Source: an uncultured Lachnospiraceae bacterium (GTDB lineage Bacteria > Bacillota > Clostridia > Lachnospirales > Lachnospiraceae). Taken from it: a stretch of 64,000 nt of DNA. The notes below the pieces were generated by a model. The model worked only from the letters and a program-made list of their open reading frames with translations, was not told where the DNA came from and did no database searches. Numbering within the stretch: position 1 is the first letter of the stretch; each line of letters opens with the position of its first letter. Below, piece after piece: positions 18,402 through 27,171 of the stretch. Both the position numbers and the translations under genes were made by a program. The stretch is taken from assembly GCA_900546495.1 (NCBI GenBank), contig URDN01000008.1, positions 1 through 64,000 on the forward strand, read 5' to 3'.

Positions 18402-19343
18402 TTAATTTCCTCCCTTCGCCAGATTGATACGCGGATCTACCAGTTTGTAGCACAGGTCAACGATCAGGTTCATGATAACAATAAAGGAAGCCAGGAAAAT
18501 TGTGGTTCCCATGATCAGCGGATAATCACGGTTCTGGATAGCCTGAATAAAATAACGGCCCAGTCCCGGGATAGAGAATACCTGCTCAACAACCATACCG
18601 CCACACAGTGTAAATGCAATCTGCGGTCCCAGATAAGTGATAACCGGGATCAATGCATTTCTCAGCGCATGCTTGAAAATAATTTTTCCGTTTTTCAGAC
18701 CTTTTGCACGTGCTGTCTTAATATATTCCTGATTGATGGAATCCAGCATCGCTGTTCTGGTCTGTCGTGACAGATAACACATCGGGTAAAATCCTAATGC
18801 CAGACATGGCAGGACGTAACTCTTTGGTGTTCCGTCAAATAATGCCGGGAATACTTTAAATCCCGGGATACCTCCACATAATGTGTGAAGTAATAATGTT
18901 GCAACTACGAATCCTGGCATGGAGATACCGATAGTACATACTACTCTAAGGAAGCTGTCTACCCATGTACCTCTCTTGTAAGCTGCCAGACACCCAAGTG
19001 GAAGTCCTACTGCAATTGCCCATAAAAGTGCAAACACACCTACTTTTGCAGAAACCGGAAACATTTCTTTGATAATGTCTAATACTGCACGGTTTTTCTG
19101 CATTTTGATTGATGTACCAAAATCTCCGTGAAGAAGATTTCCAAGATATTTGCCCAGCTGAACGATCAGGGGCTTGTCAAGTCCATATTTCGCATTTAAA
19201 GCGTCGATGGTCGCCTGTGTCGGAGTTTTCTCAGATAACCACGGATTACCCGGGATTGCATTCATCAAGAAAAACGTAACACACGCAACTACCAGCACTG
19301 TAACAATCGCCATAAAGACTCTTCGTACTGTGTACTTCGCCAT
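18402..19343 (-). CDS. oppB: Oligopeptide ABC transporter permease OppB
   Basis: The product is 313 residues, normal length. It starts MAKYTVRRVFMAIVTVLVVA, the usual OppB/DppB opening, and TM1 is followed by the ...TFFLMNAIPGNPW motif. The core has about five more membrane segments, and the EAA loop TARAKGLKNGKIIFKHALRN contacts the ATPases. It is the first gene of the oppBCDFA operon. Confidence 0.95.
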   Translation of the reverse strand: MAKYTVRRVFMAIVTVLVVACVTFFLMNAIPGNPWLSEKTPTQATIDALNAKYGLDKPLIVQLGKYLGNLLHGDFGTSIKMQKNRAVLDIIKEMFPVSAKVGVFALLWAIAVGLPLGCLAAYKRGTWVDSFLRVVCTIGISMPGFVVATLLLHTLCGGIPGFKVFPALFDGTPKSYVLPCLALGFYPMCYLSRQTRTAMLDSINQEYIKTARAKGLKNGKIIFKHALRNALIPVITYLGPQIAFTLCGGMVVEQVFSIPGLGRYFIQAIQNRDYPLIMGTTIFLASFIVIMNLIVDLCYKLVDPRINLAKGGN

Positions 19344-19424
19344 TTTTTACACCTTTCCTCTCTCATTCTCATACGTCACGCTGTCGCCAATTTTATACAA
19401 TTCTCTAGTGCTTTACTATTGTAA

Positions 19425-19436
19425 ATTGTCGACAAT
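19425..19436 (-). promoter_or_regulatory. Palindromic operator at the opp start site
   Basis: The perfect 12-bp palindrome ATTGTCGACAAT lies at about +1 to +12 of the opp transcript. The core TTGTnnACAA has the shape of known GntR-family operators, such as that of B. subtilis GntR. The GntR regulator at 10723-11412 is a candidate ligand-responsive repressor. The position suggests repression by blocking RNA polymerase. Confidence 0.55.
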
Positions 19437-19443
19437 ATCAATT

Positions 19444-19472
19444 ATTATACCTGCTTTTTACATAATGGTCAA
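19444..19472 (-). promoter_or_regulatory. Promoter of the opp operon
   Basis: On the minus strand TTGACC (19467-19472), a 17-bp spacer and perfect TATAAT (19444-19449) precede oppB by about 100 bp. Confidence 0.85.
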
Positions 19473-19645
19473 CTAAAATAGCTAATTTTTGTATTTATTT
19501 TTCGCACACCTGTTTTTGTGGCACGCACACTTTTCCTCCTTTTGTCTTTTGTTTACAGAATATTTTTAATAATACGGTAAAAACATGCAAAAGTCAGCAC
19601 TGAATTTTCCGGATATTTTGTATAATTTTACCTTCCTGAAATAGA

Positions 19646-19831
19646 GGCTGGAGGAGGACATACACACGGACACGGACATTTTTCTGCATCCGCTGCGCCG
19701 CTTATCTCTGCCTCCTCCCGCGAACTCACACGCAAAACCAGCGTGCTCAGACACACTCCCGGAGGCAGGCTATGCTCGCTCCTGCAACGAAAAATGTCCT
19801 ACCGTCCTGTGTGCATGTCCTCCTGCCAGCC
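19646..19831 (+). ncRNA. Candidate structured RNA (long hairpin with branched head)
   Basis: Two arms, 19646-19684 and 19789-19831, pair over about 36 bp with only small bulges: GGCTGG/CCAGCC, AGGAGGACAT/ATGTCCTCCT, CACAC/GTGTG, GGAC/GTCC and GGACATTTTTC/GAAAAATGTCC. The 104-nt head contains an 8-bp stem CTGCCTCC/GGAGGCAG (19708-19715 with 19761-19768) and, inside it, CACGC/GCGTG (19729-19733 with 19741-19745). On the plus strand a TATAAT (19621-19626) lies about 20 bp upstream, though its -35 is weak. No protein frame is supported. Size and shape fit an independent RNA of about 190-200 nt. I cannot match it to a known class from memory, and a MITE-like element is the alternative. Confidence 0.5.
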
Positions 19832-19988
19832 ACCACATTTCATTCACTCCAAACTGTGCCACAGCTGGCGCTGCCCTATTTTTGCACTAGAATTTTTTTC
19901 TGTTTCGTTATAGAATAACAGAGCAAACCTCTTTGCTATAAATGTATGATTCATGCAGATCAAAAATATACTATTAAGGAGTTTGATT

Positions 19989-21011
19989 ATGAAAAATTCA
20001 ACTATTACTTTTATTACTGATCAGCTAAAGCAGCTGACTTCTATTCCAAGTCCTTCAGGATTCACAAAAGAAGTAAGCCGCTATCTGATTTCCACACTGG
20101 AAGAATTAGGATATGCTCCGGAGCGTTCCCGCAAAGGTAATGTCCTTGTAACGATCGGTGGCGAAGGAAGCCCTCTGATTCTTGCAGCGCATGTAGACAC
20201 TCTTGGTGCTATGGTTCGTTCCATCAAAAGCAACGGCCGTCTGCGCCCAACAACACTCGGCGGACATCAGTGGAGTACTGCTGACGGAGAAAACTGTACC
20301 GTACACACAAGAGATGGCAAAGTATACACCGGTGTCGTATTAAATAAAGAACCGTCTGCACATGTAGCTGATCAGAAAGTGGAAACGACAGAAGAAAACA
20401 TGGAAATTCTGCTGGATGAAAATGTAAGCTCTGAAAAAGACGTAAAGGCTCTTGGCGTTCAGACCGGCGATATCATTGCCATGGATCCGCGTACAACTGT
20501 TACTCCAAGCGGTTACATTAAGAGCCGTTTTCTGGATGACAAACTATCCGCTGCAATCCTGCTGGGAATTGCAAAAGAAATTGCTGCCGGAACACTTACT
20601 TTGAATCGCAAAGTTTCCTTATTATTTACTGTTTATGAAGAAGTCGGTCACGGTGGAAGTTTCATCCCGGCAGATACAGAAGAAATGATTTCCGTCGACA
20701 TGGGCTGCGTTGGTGATGACCTTGGCTGTACCGAACGTATGGTTTCTATCTGTGCCAAAGATTCCGGCGGTCCTTACAACTACGATCTGGTAACAGAACT
20801 GTCTGAACTTGCAAAAGCAAATGGTCTGGATTATGCCATTGATGTATATCCACATTATGGTTCAGACGTGGAAGCAACGCTGCGGGGCGGTTTTGATATC
20901 CGTCATGGGCTGATCGGTCCGGGTGTGTATGCCTCCCACAACTATGAGCGCTCCCATGTGGATGGTGTCAAAAATACATTTGAACTGTTAAAAGCATATT
21001 TGACCAAATAA
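19989..21011 (+). CDS. M42 family metallo-aminopeptidase
   Basis: The product is 340 residues with all M42 (tetrahedral TET aminopeptidase) landmarks: AAHVDTLGAMV (first metal His and catalytic Asp), SRFLDDKLSAA (bridging Asp), TVYEEVGHGG (catalytic Glu pair), SVDMG (metal Asp), and GVYASHNYERSH near the end (last metal His). These cytosolic dodecamers trim oligopeptides. The start at 19989 has AAGGAG 7 nt upstream; the in-frame ATG at 19953 has no SD. It lies next to the peptide importer but on the opposite strand, and complements pepT in peptide breakdown. Confidence 0.93.
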   Translation: MKNSTITFITDQLKQLTSIPSPSGFTKEVSRYLISTLEELGYAPERSRKGNVLVTIGGEGSPLILAAHVDTLGAMVRSIKSNGRLRPTTLGGHQWSTADGENCTVHTRDGKVYTGVVLNKEPSAHVADQKVETTEENMEILLDENVSSEKDVKALGVQTGDIIAMDPRTTVTPSGYIKSRFLDDKLSAAILLGIAKEIAAGTLTLNRKVSLLFTVYEEVGHGGSFIPADTEEMISVDMGCVGDDLGCTERMVSICAKDSGGPYNYDLVTELSELAKANGLDYAIDVYPHYGSDVEATLRGGFDIRHGLIGPGVYASHNYERSHVDGVKNTFELLKAYLTK

Positions 21012-21028
21012 GCAACTCTGCCATAGAA

Positions 21029-21069
21029 AAAAAATGCGGGACGATGTTCTTACATCGACCCGCATTTTT
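21029..21069. terminator. Bidirectional intrinsic terminator
   Basis: AAAATGCGGG and CCCGCATTTTT, with an inner CGATGT/ACATCG, form a near-perfect hairpin with A/T tails on both sides. It separates the convergent M42 peptidase and antiterminator genes. Confidence 0.92.
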
Positions 21070-21096
21070 ATATTTGTCCGTTTTTCCGAGACAAAA

Positions 21097-21927
21097 CTAT
21101 TCATCATCCTGACTCACTCGCTCAATATGCATGGCCAGATATCCGATCTCCAATTCCTCCAACGGATTCCGAAGCGCATGACTGAGATGATCACATACAG
21201 TCGTTGCCAGTTCATAGGATTCCGGAAAATTATGTTGTACATAATCGTTCATATTGACTTTCAGGGACTCCCCTTTGAGCGCACGTGCAACCATATATTT
21301 CACATGGTTCATCAGACGATTATAGCTCAAAGACATCACATTGATATGAATACCACGCTGTTCCTCGATCAAGGATATACAATCACGCACCGTCCGCGCC
21401 ATCTGCATGGATACCGAAACAGATTCTTTTTCCAGTGCGGAATGAATGTGTAATGCCACATAACCGATCTCGTCATCATCAATATCAATCTGTTTTTCTT
21501 CTTTCAGAATCGGCCGTATGAGAGATGCGACTTTAAATTCTGCATGGAACAATGTCTTGATATCCTCTGTCAGTGGATTGGAAATCTGCTCCCCTTTTTG
21601 CAGACGCTGTACCGCAAACGCGATATGATCTGCCATCGGAAACAGAATACTGCGGTCAATTTTTCCAAAATGCCGCTCTGCCTCGTTCAGAATCCGGTTT
21701 GCCATCTGAAAATATTCCGGTTGGATGGTCTTGATCAGATCAGCAGCAGCTCCCCGTGAGGAAGTCTCTTGCAGGGAATACACGGTACAGTCCACCGGCT
21801 GTTCAAAACGCTCGCCGGGCTTTTTCCCGAATCCGACACCTTTTCCTAAAAGCACATATTCTTTACTGTTATTCATATCAATGGCAATTACCCCATTATG
21901 ATTCAATACCTTACATATGCGATACAT
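21097..21927 (-). CDS. BglG/LicT-type transcriptional antiterminator
   Basis: The product is 276 residues. An N-terminal RNA-binding CAT domain (about 1-57: ICKVLNHNGVIAID, then LGKGVGFGKKPG) is followed by two PTS regulation domains. PRD1 has His in PMADHIAFA and VALHIHSA; PRD2 has His in MNHVKYM and LAMHIERV. The protein binds an RNA antiterminator (RAT) hairpin when its PRDs are in the right phosphorylation state, set by the PTS. A clear RAT lies 4.4 kb away in front of ptsG, and no other target is in the window, so a GlcT-like role in glucose PTS control is likely. It lies downstream of ptsI, which has its own terminator, and seems to have its own promoter. Confidence 0.92.
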   Translation of the reverse strand: MYRICKVLNHNGVIAIDMNNSKEYVLLGKGVGFGKKPGERFEQPVDCTVYSLQETSSRGAAADLIKTIQPEYFQMANRILNEAERHFGKIDRSILFPMADHIAFAVQRLQKGEQISNPLTEDIKTLFHAEFKVASLIRPILKEEKQIDIDDDEIGYVALHIHSALEKESVSVSMQMARTVRDCISLIEEQRGIHINVMSLSYNRLMNHVKYMVARALKGESLKVNMNDYVQHNFPESYELATTVCDHLSHALRNPLEELEIGYLAMHIERVSQDDE

Positions 21928-21968
21928 ATTTTACTTCCTTCTCCCACAAAATAGTTTATAATGATATT

Positions 21969-21996
21969 ATTTTAGCATAGAACCCCGTATTTTCAA
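21969..21996 (-). promoter_or_regulatory. Possible promoter of the antiterminator gene
   Basis: On the minus strand TTGAAA (21991-21996), a 16-bp spacer and TAAAAT (21969-21974) lie about 40 bp before the start codon. Confidence 0.5.
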
Positions 21997-22141
21997 ACCC
22001 ACAAAACAGAAATCTCCCTGTAAAAAACGATAAAAAGCAATCCTATGCTGTACATATTGTTATAAATCAACGTTCTGTACAAGCACGCTTCATTTTTACA
22101 GTATCATTTTTATAGTATCATATTTACGATAATATTTGCAA

Positions 22142-22182
22142 AACGGACAGCAACAAATCCTCACCGAATCTGCTGCTGCCCG
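22142..22182 (-). terminator. Terminator after ptsI
   Basis: ACGGACAGCAACA pairs with TGCTGCCCGT (one G-U pair) across an 18-nt loop; on the minus strand the stem ends in CCGTTTTGC. It lies about 20 bp after the ptsI stop. Confidence 0.7.
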
Positions 22183-22203
22183 TATTTCTTTGGTCAAAAT
22201 TTA

Positions 22204-23829
22204 TTATTCTGCATATGCACGGATATTTTTACGAACTTTCAAAACCATGGACGGTGCCACGGAAAGCTCATCCACACCAATTTCCATAAATGCACTGGTC
22301 AGTTCCAGATCTGCGCCAAGCTCGCCGCAGATACCTGCCCATTTTCCATATTTGTGTGCATTTTCCACAACCATACGGATCATGCGTAAAATTGCTTTGT
22401 GATGTGCATTGTAAAAATCATCCAGTTTTGCATTCTGACGGTCGATGGCCAGTGTATACTGTGTCAGGTCGTTGGTTCCGATACTGAAGAAATCTACCAT
22501 CTGTGCCAGTTCATCACTGATCATAACCGCTGCCGGTGTCTCGATCATCACACCCTGCTCAGGCATTTTATATGGAATTTCTGCCGCTTCCAGTTCTGCC
22601 CGCACTTCTTCTACAATGGCAAAAATCTGCTCCACTTCTTCAGTGGATGTGATCATCGGATACATCACAGACAGATTTCCGTATACAGCAGCGCGAAGCA
22701 ATGCACGAAGCTGTGTTTTGAAGATTTCCGGCTGCTTCAAACAGATACGGATCGCACGGTAACCCATTGCCGGATTTTCTTCTTTGCCAAGGTTAAAATA
22801 ATCCACCTGTTTGTCTGCACCAATGTCAAGGGTACGGATAATCACTTTTTTGCCTGCCATCAACTGCAATGCCTGTTTGTAAGCTGCAAACTGTTCTTCC
22901 TCTGTCGGGAAATCTGTTTTTCCAAGATACAGGAATTCGCTTCGGAACAGACCAACACCCTCTGCATCATTATCCAGTACACTTGCGATGTCAGACACAC
23001 TTCCGATATTTGCATACAGATGTACGTGTTTTCCGTCCTTTGTGACGGTTTCCTGCCCTTTCATCTGCTGCAAAAGCTGTTGTTTTTCCGCTTCTTCTGC
23101 CATGCGAACTTTTGTCTGTGCACATACTTCCTCTGACGGTTCTACCGTGAAGGTTTCTTCAAATCCATCGACCACTGCCTGCATGCCATTCTGCAGCGCA
23201 TCCAGATCCATCGGCACACCAATCAGCGCCGGAATGTTCATCATCCGGGCAAGGATTGCAGTATGGGAGTTGGTGGATCCGTGTACAGTTACAAAACCAA
23301 GGATTTTGTCTTTGTCCATCTGAACCGTCTCACTTGGAGACAGATCATCAGCCACGATAATGGACGGTTCCATATCGTTCATATCCACCGGCGCATTTCC
23401 GGACAGATTCTGAACCAGACGATTGGAAATATCTCTGACATCCGCAGAACGTGCCTGCATATAATCATCGTCCATGCTGGCAAACATTTCCGCAAAATTG
23501 TCTCCGGTAACAGCAACAGCATATTCTGCATTGACCATCTCATTACGGATCATATTGCAGATCGCATCCTGATAATCCTCATCTTCCAGCATCATCTGAT
23601 GTACTTCAAAAATCGCTGCGCTCGCTTCTCCAACTTCTTTGACTGCCTTGTCGTACAGTTTTTGAAGCTGCTCCTGAGAAGCGTTCACCGCTTCCTGCAT
23701 ACGGGCGATCTCGCCTTCTGCATCTGTGATTTTTTCCCGTTTTACCTGTACATCATTTTTCTTAAATACCACGATCGGTCCTAAGACAATTCCTTTATAC
23801 ACGGATTTTCCTTTGTACTCCTGTGCCAT
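22204..23829 (-). CDS. ptsI: PTS enzyme I (phosphoenolpyruvate-protein phosphotransferase)
   Basis: The product is 541 residues. It takes phosphate from PEP to its active-site His, in HGSTNSHTAILARMM, and passes it to HPr. The N-terminal helical HPr-binding domain and swivelling His domain are followed by the PEP-binding barrel, with GVGLFRSEFLY, the TLDIGADKQ motif and GICGELGADLELT near the end. SD GGAGAG lies 6 nt upstream. It follows ptsG in the same direction across a 155-bp gap that holds a hairpin (GCAGTTCAGG/CCTGAGCTGC) without a T-run. No ptsH lies in the window. Confidence 0.95.
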   Translation of the reverse strand: MAQEYKGKSVYKGIVLGPIVVFKKNDVQVKREKITDAEGEIARMQEAVNASQEQLQKLYDKAVKEVGEASAAIFEVHQMMLEDEDYQDAICNMIRNEMVNAEYAVAVTGDNFAEMFASMDDDYMQARSADVRDISNRLVQNLSGNAPVDMNDMEPSIIVADDLSPSETVQMDKDKILGFVTVHGSTNSHTAILARMMNIPALIGVPMDLDALQNGMQAVVDGFEETFTVEPSEEVCAQTKVRMAEEAEKQQLLQQMKGQETVTKDGKHVHLYANIGSVSDIASVLDNDAEGVGLFRSEFLYLGKTDFPTEEEQFAAYKQALQLMAGKKVIIRTLDIGADKQVDYFNLGKEENPAMGYRAIRICLKQPEIFKTQLRALLRAAVYGNLSVMYPMITSTEEVEQIFAIVEEVRAELEAAEIPYKMPEQGVMIETPAAVMISDELAQMVDFFSIGTNDLTQYTLAIDRQNAKLDDFYNAHHKAILRMIRMVVENAHKYGKWAGICGELGADLELTSAFMEIGVDELSVAPSMVLKVRKNIRAYAE

Positions 23830-23984
23830 ACTGCTCTCCTTCTCCTGATGATAATTTGTTTCATACTTTGTTGTTTCAATCTTCTTCTATTTGGCAGCTC
23901 AGGTTTCTTTTTGCCAACCCCTGAACTGCACTTATTTTTTCTTCGTACATGATTGTTGCAAATACCGTTGCAAATAACTTTTCT

Positions 23985-26141
23985 TTAGGCTTCTTCGTAT
24001 ACGTCTACTGCAAATAACGGATCTCCGGCTTTTATTTCACCCTCTGCCAGCAGTCTGACTTTCTGATTATCCTCTAATTCTGTACACAGAATCGGGGAGC
24101 ACAGGGACGGTGCATTTGCGGTCAGATATTCAATATCGATTTCCAGCATCTTGTCACCTTTTTTCACGCTCTGCCCGTTTTCTACGAAACAAGTGAAACC
24201 TTTGCCTTCCAGATTTACGGTGTCAATACCGATGTGAAGCAGCATGGATAAACCGCTGTCTGTCAAAAATCCGATGGCATGCTTTGTATCAAATACGAAA
24301 ATAACCTGTCCGTCTTCCGGTGCTACAATGGTTGCTGAGGTCGGAGTCACCACTGCTCCGTCACCCATCATTCTTCCGGCAAAAGCGTCATCCGGTGCGG
24401 TTGCCAGATCTGCCGCGATACCTGTGATCGGGCTTGATACGATAATGGTTTCTTTTACAACTTCTTTTGACTCCTGTGTCTCTGCGGCTGTCTCTGTCTG
24501 AGCTGCATCTGCTGATTCAGAAGCTGTCTCATCTGTGTTAATCTCCTCATTCGGAGCTTTCTCCAGATAATCCTCAAAATTGGATTTGATCACCGTTACT
24601 TTTGGTCCGTAAATGATCTGAACACCATTTCCTTTGTGAACCACACCGGAAGCTCCGGTTGCTTTCAGGATCGCATCATTGACTAACTCCGGTTTGAATA
24701 CGGTACAACGAAGTCTGGTTGCACAGCAGTCGACATCAGAAATATTTTTCTTGCCGCCAAGTCCCTGCAGGATTCCCTCAGATACAGGATCATCCCCTGC
24801 TGCGCCGTTTTCGCCTTCTTTTCTCGCATTAACATCGGCTCTTGTATACAGTTTTACTTCTTCTGTATCGTCACGACCAGGTGTTTTCAGGTTTAATTTT
24901 TTGATCAGGAAGCTGAACAGGAAGTAGTATACAATGAAGTAAATCACACCGATGATCACTACCCAAACCCAGCTTGTTTTCTTGTTGCCCTGTAAAATAC
25001 CAAACAGGAACAGATCGATAAATCCGCCGGAGAATGTCATTCCTACACCAACGTTACAAATATGCATCAGCATGTATGCCAGACCTGCAAATACGCAGTG
25101 GATACCATACAGCAGCGGTGCTACAAACAGGAAGGTGAACTCTAACGGCTCTGTGATACCTGTCAGCATGGAAGTCAGTGCTGCGGAGAGTAACAGACCA
25201 CCGACAGCTTTTCTTTTTTCCGGTTTTGCGGTGCGGTACATCGCAAGTGCTGCTCCCGGCAGACCAAAGATCATCAGCGGGAATTTACCGGACATAAATC
25301 TGGTTGCGGACACTGCAAAGTGATCCACAGTCGGATCAGATAACTGTGCAAAGAAAATGTTCTGTGCGCCTTCGATGAGTTTTCCACCGACTTCCAGTGT
25401 TCCGCCCACGCCTGTCTGCCAGAACGGCAGGTAAAATACGTGATGCAGACCAAATGGAAGCAATAAACGCTCAAGAAAACCGTACACCCATGTACCTGCG
25501 TAACCGGATTTCAGTACGAGGTCACCAAGTGCGTAGATACCGGACTGGATCACCGGCCATACAAAGAACATCAGGATTCCGACACCAACAAATACGATAC
25601 CGGAAATGATCGGTACAAAACGGGTTCCTCCAAAGAAGGATAACACCTGCGGAAGTTCAATTTTGTAAAAACGGTTGTGCAGTGCAGCAACACCAAGTCC
25701 AACAATGATACCACCAAATACACCCATCTGTAAGGATGTGATACCACATACATCGGTTACAGAACCGGACAGCATTGTCTCAGCGCCGCCCTTGATGTTG
25801 ATCAGTGCTCCGATAGAAGCATGCATAATGAAAAATGCGATAACTGCTGCCAGAGCTGCTACTTCTTTTTCCTTCTTTGCCATACCAATCGCTACACCCA
25901 TGGCAAATATGATCGGCAGATTCGTAAAAATAATGTTACCTGCGGCATTCATAACCTGCAAAATCTGATTCAGTACGGTTCCCGGTCCCATAACACCAAG
26001 CAGACCGTAAGTTTCCAGCATCGTTTCATTTGTAAAAGATCCACCGATTCCAAGCAGCAGACCGGCTACCGGCAAAATTGCGATCGGCAGCATGAAGGAT
26101 CGTCCAACCCTCTGCAAAATTCCAAAAATTTTGTCTTTCAT
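23985..26141 (-). CDS. ptsG: PTS glucose-family transporter, EIICBA
   Basis: The product is about 718 residues with domain order C-B-A. The EIIC membrane domain (about 1-400) starts GRSFMLPIAILPVAGLLLGIG and includes the sugar-site motif GITEPLEFTFLFVAP. The EIIB domain has the phospho-Cys in VDCCATRLRC, and the C-terminal EIIA has the phospho-His in MLLHIGIDTVNL. An Ala/Glu/Thr-rich linker joins B to A. It imports and phosphorylates glucose or a related sugar such as N-acetylglucosamine; the nearby antiterminator and RAT favour glucose. The start at 26141 has SD GTGAGGAG; the frame could extend to 26189 but lacks an SD there. Confidence 0.93.
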   Translation of the reverse strand: MKDKIFGILQRVGRSFMLPIAILPVAGLLLGIGGSFTNETMLETYGLLGVMGPGTVLNQILQVMNAAGNIIFTNLPIIFAMGVAIGMAKKEKEVAALAAVIAFFIMHASIGALINIKGGAETMLSGSVTDVCGITSLQMGVFGGIIVGLGVAALHNRFYKIELPQVLSFFGGTRFVPIISGIVFVGVGILMFFVWPVIQSGIYALGDLVLKSGYAGTWVYGFLERLLLPFGLHHVFYLPFWQTGVGGTLEVGGKLIEGAQNIFFAQLSDPTVDHFAVSATRFMSGKFPLMIFGLPGAALAMYRTAKPEKRKAVGGLLLSAALTSMLTGITEPLEFTFLFVAPLLYGIHCVFAGLAYMLMHICNVGVGMTFSGGFIDLFLFGILQGNKKTSWVWVVIIGVIYFIVYYFLFSFLIKKLNLKTPGRDDTEEVKLYTRADVNARKEGENGAAGDDPVSEGILQGLGGKKNISDVDCCATRLRCTVFKPELVNDAILKATGASGVVHKGNGVQIIYGPKVTVIKSNFEDYLEKAPNEEINTDETASESADAAQTETAAETQESKEVVKETIIVSSPITGIAADLATAPDDAFAGRMMGDGAVVTPTSATIVAPEDGQVIFVFDTKHAIGFLTDSGLSMLLHIGIDTVNLEGKGFTCFVENGQSVKKGDKMLEIDIEYLTANAPSLCSPILCTELEDNQKVRLLAEGEIKAGDPLFAVDVYEEA

Positions 26142-26273
26142 AGTTCTCCTCACTCTTTCTCCAATATTCTTCTCGACTGAGATAGGCATTATTTGTTATA
26201 GTGTACCCATTTTTTGAATTCACATAGCTGGCAGTTTTCTTCTTTCGTCTCTATTTTCCCGGGCAACAAAAAA

Positions 26274-26325
26274 AGGCACTAACCCTACATAAATATCAAA
26301 AAATATCTATGCACGGTTAATGCCT
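26274..26325 (-). terminator. Antiterminator-controlled terminator in the ptsG leader
   Basis: AGGCACTAACC... (from 26274) pairs with ...GGTTAATGCCT (to 26325) in a stem of about 22 bp around a short A/T-rich loop; on the minus strand it is followed by seven T. Its 5' arm overlaps the RAT, so the two hairpins are mutually exclusive. Confidence 0.9.
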
Positions 26326-26344
26326 GCGTAATCAGTAACACACC
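26315..26344 (-). promoter_or_regulatory. RAT antiterminator site of ptsG
   Basis: The minus-strand RNA reads GGTGTGTTACTGATTACGCA followed by GGCATTAACC, a 30-nt site with the layout of LicT/SacT/GlcT ribonucleic antiterminators. Binding of the antiterminator protein would prevent the overlapping terminator and let ptsG be transcribed. Confidence 0.88.
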
Positions 26345-26356
26345 ATGTATGATTTA

Positions 26357-26385
26357 TTTATATCACATTGACAAATTAATGTCAA
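26357..26385 (-). promoter_or_regulatory. Promoter of ptsG
   Basis: On the minus strand TTGACA (26380-26385), a 17-bp spacer and TATAAA (26357-26362). The RAT starts about 6-12 nt after the expected start site, as in other LicT-controlled operons. Confidence 0.88.
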
Positions 26386-26470
26386 TCTAATATAACTATT
26401 CTTTTTGCTTCTTTTTTCATACAAAGCATTTTCTCTAAGTTGTGTCTGCTTTTATCAGCTTTTGACTTTG

Positions 26471-27007
26471 TTATTCTTCCTCATCGTCTTCCAGCCGCCG
26501 GTTCAGCACCGCTGCAATGATTTCCAATACGATTGCCAAGCCGATCACGCATCCCACAGCAGCTTTCCCGGAACCGCCGGTGATTGTCTGCACAATACCT
26601 CCGATTTTTGGAATGGAACGCACCATCTTGCCCATATACTGATTGTACGTCACGGGATTCATATCATTTTCTTCGTTAGCATCGCCTTTTGTGATAAATT
26701 CACCCATGGCAGAACTGTTTGAAACCACACGATGTGTGATGATCGAACCATCCGCATCCGATCCGTAAAATGCGATCACATCTCCTTCAACAATTTCCTT
26801 TGGTTCCACATATTTGATATATACCAGGCTTCCTACCGGAATTGCCGGTTCCATACTTCCACTGACTACCGTATAGAGCTGATAGCCCATGGCTTTTGGA
26901 ACTGTCAGCGGAATACATGCTGCGACTACTATGATTAGCAAAATCGTTCCTATTACGCTGCATATCATTGCAATAGGATTTTTTTTCTTTCGTGTTTCTT
27001 TACTCAC
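26471..27007 (-). CDS. Signal peptidase I, SipW/ER type
   Basis: The product is 178 residues with an N-terminal membrane helix, the nucleophile Ser in VVSGSMEPAIPVG and a His in ITHRVVSN where ordinary bacterial enzymes have Lys. That Ser-His pattern defines the SipW/archaeal/ER type. A second membrane helix is at the C-terminus. In Bacillus, SipW processes TasA and related fibre proteins; two TasA/camelysin-like proteins with suitable leaders are encoded just upstream, so they are the likely substrates. The start is a GTG at 27007. A terminator (27110-27135) and a TATAAT (27061-27066) lie between this gene and the pilus operon, so it probably has its own promoter. Confidence 0.9.
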   Translation of the reverse strand: MSKETRKKKNPIAMICSVIGTILLIIVVAACIPLTVPKAMGYQLYTVVSGSMEPAIPVGSLVYIKYVEPKEIVEGDVIAFYGSDADGSIITHRVVSNSSAMGEFITKGDANEENDMNPVTYNQYMGKMVRSIPKIGGIVQTITGGSGKAAVGCVIGLAIVLEIIAAVLNRRLEDDEEE

Positions 27008-27109
27008 CCTTCATTCTCCTCTGATTTTAGATTATTCGCACTTTTTATTTTTCTGCATTCATTATAACTGATTTCTGCCGTATTTACTACTTCAAATTGT
27101 ACCCAAAAA

Positions 27110-27135
27110 CTCCCCGGAGTTTTCACTCTGGGGAG
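27110..27135 (-). terminator. Terminator at the end of the pilus operon
   Basis: CTCCCCGGAG (27110-27119) pairs with CTCTGGGGAG (27126-27135); on the minus strand the stem is followed by TTTTTGGG. It lies about 35 bp past the stop of the MucBP protein gene. Confidence 0.88.
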
Positions 27136-27171
27136 CCTCATTTCATGCCATCAATAAAGATTCACATATTT

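Larger units (their letters stand above)
19344..19988. other. Divergent intergenic region: opp promoter, operator and structured element
   Basis: This 645-bp gap contains the opp promoter and palindrome (19425-19472) and a long imperfect inverted repeat (19646-19831). The stretch before the M42 peptidase start has a TATAAA at about 19939 but no good -35 box. The open frame that crosses the inverted repeat on the minus strand has no ribosome site and looks accidental. Confidence 0.6.
26142..26470 (-). promoter_or_regulatory. ptsG leader region
   Basis: This region holds the ptsG promoter (26357-26385), the RAT (26315-26344), the overlapping terminator (26274-26325) and a roughly 130-nt remaining leader to the ptsG start. 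The 85 bp to the right of the promoter (26386-26470) show nothing further. Confidence 0.8.

Noticed and set aside
19566..19754. Open frame of 62 codons on the minus strand in the opp/M42 gap
   Set aside because: It crosses the long inverted repeat, lacks an SD and has no recognisable domain.
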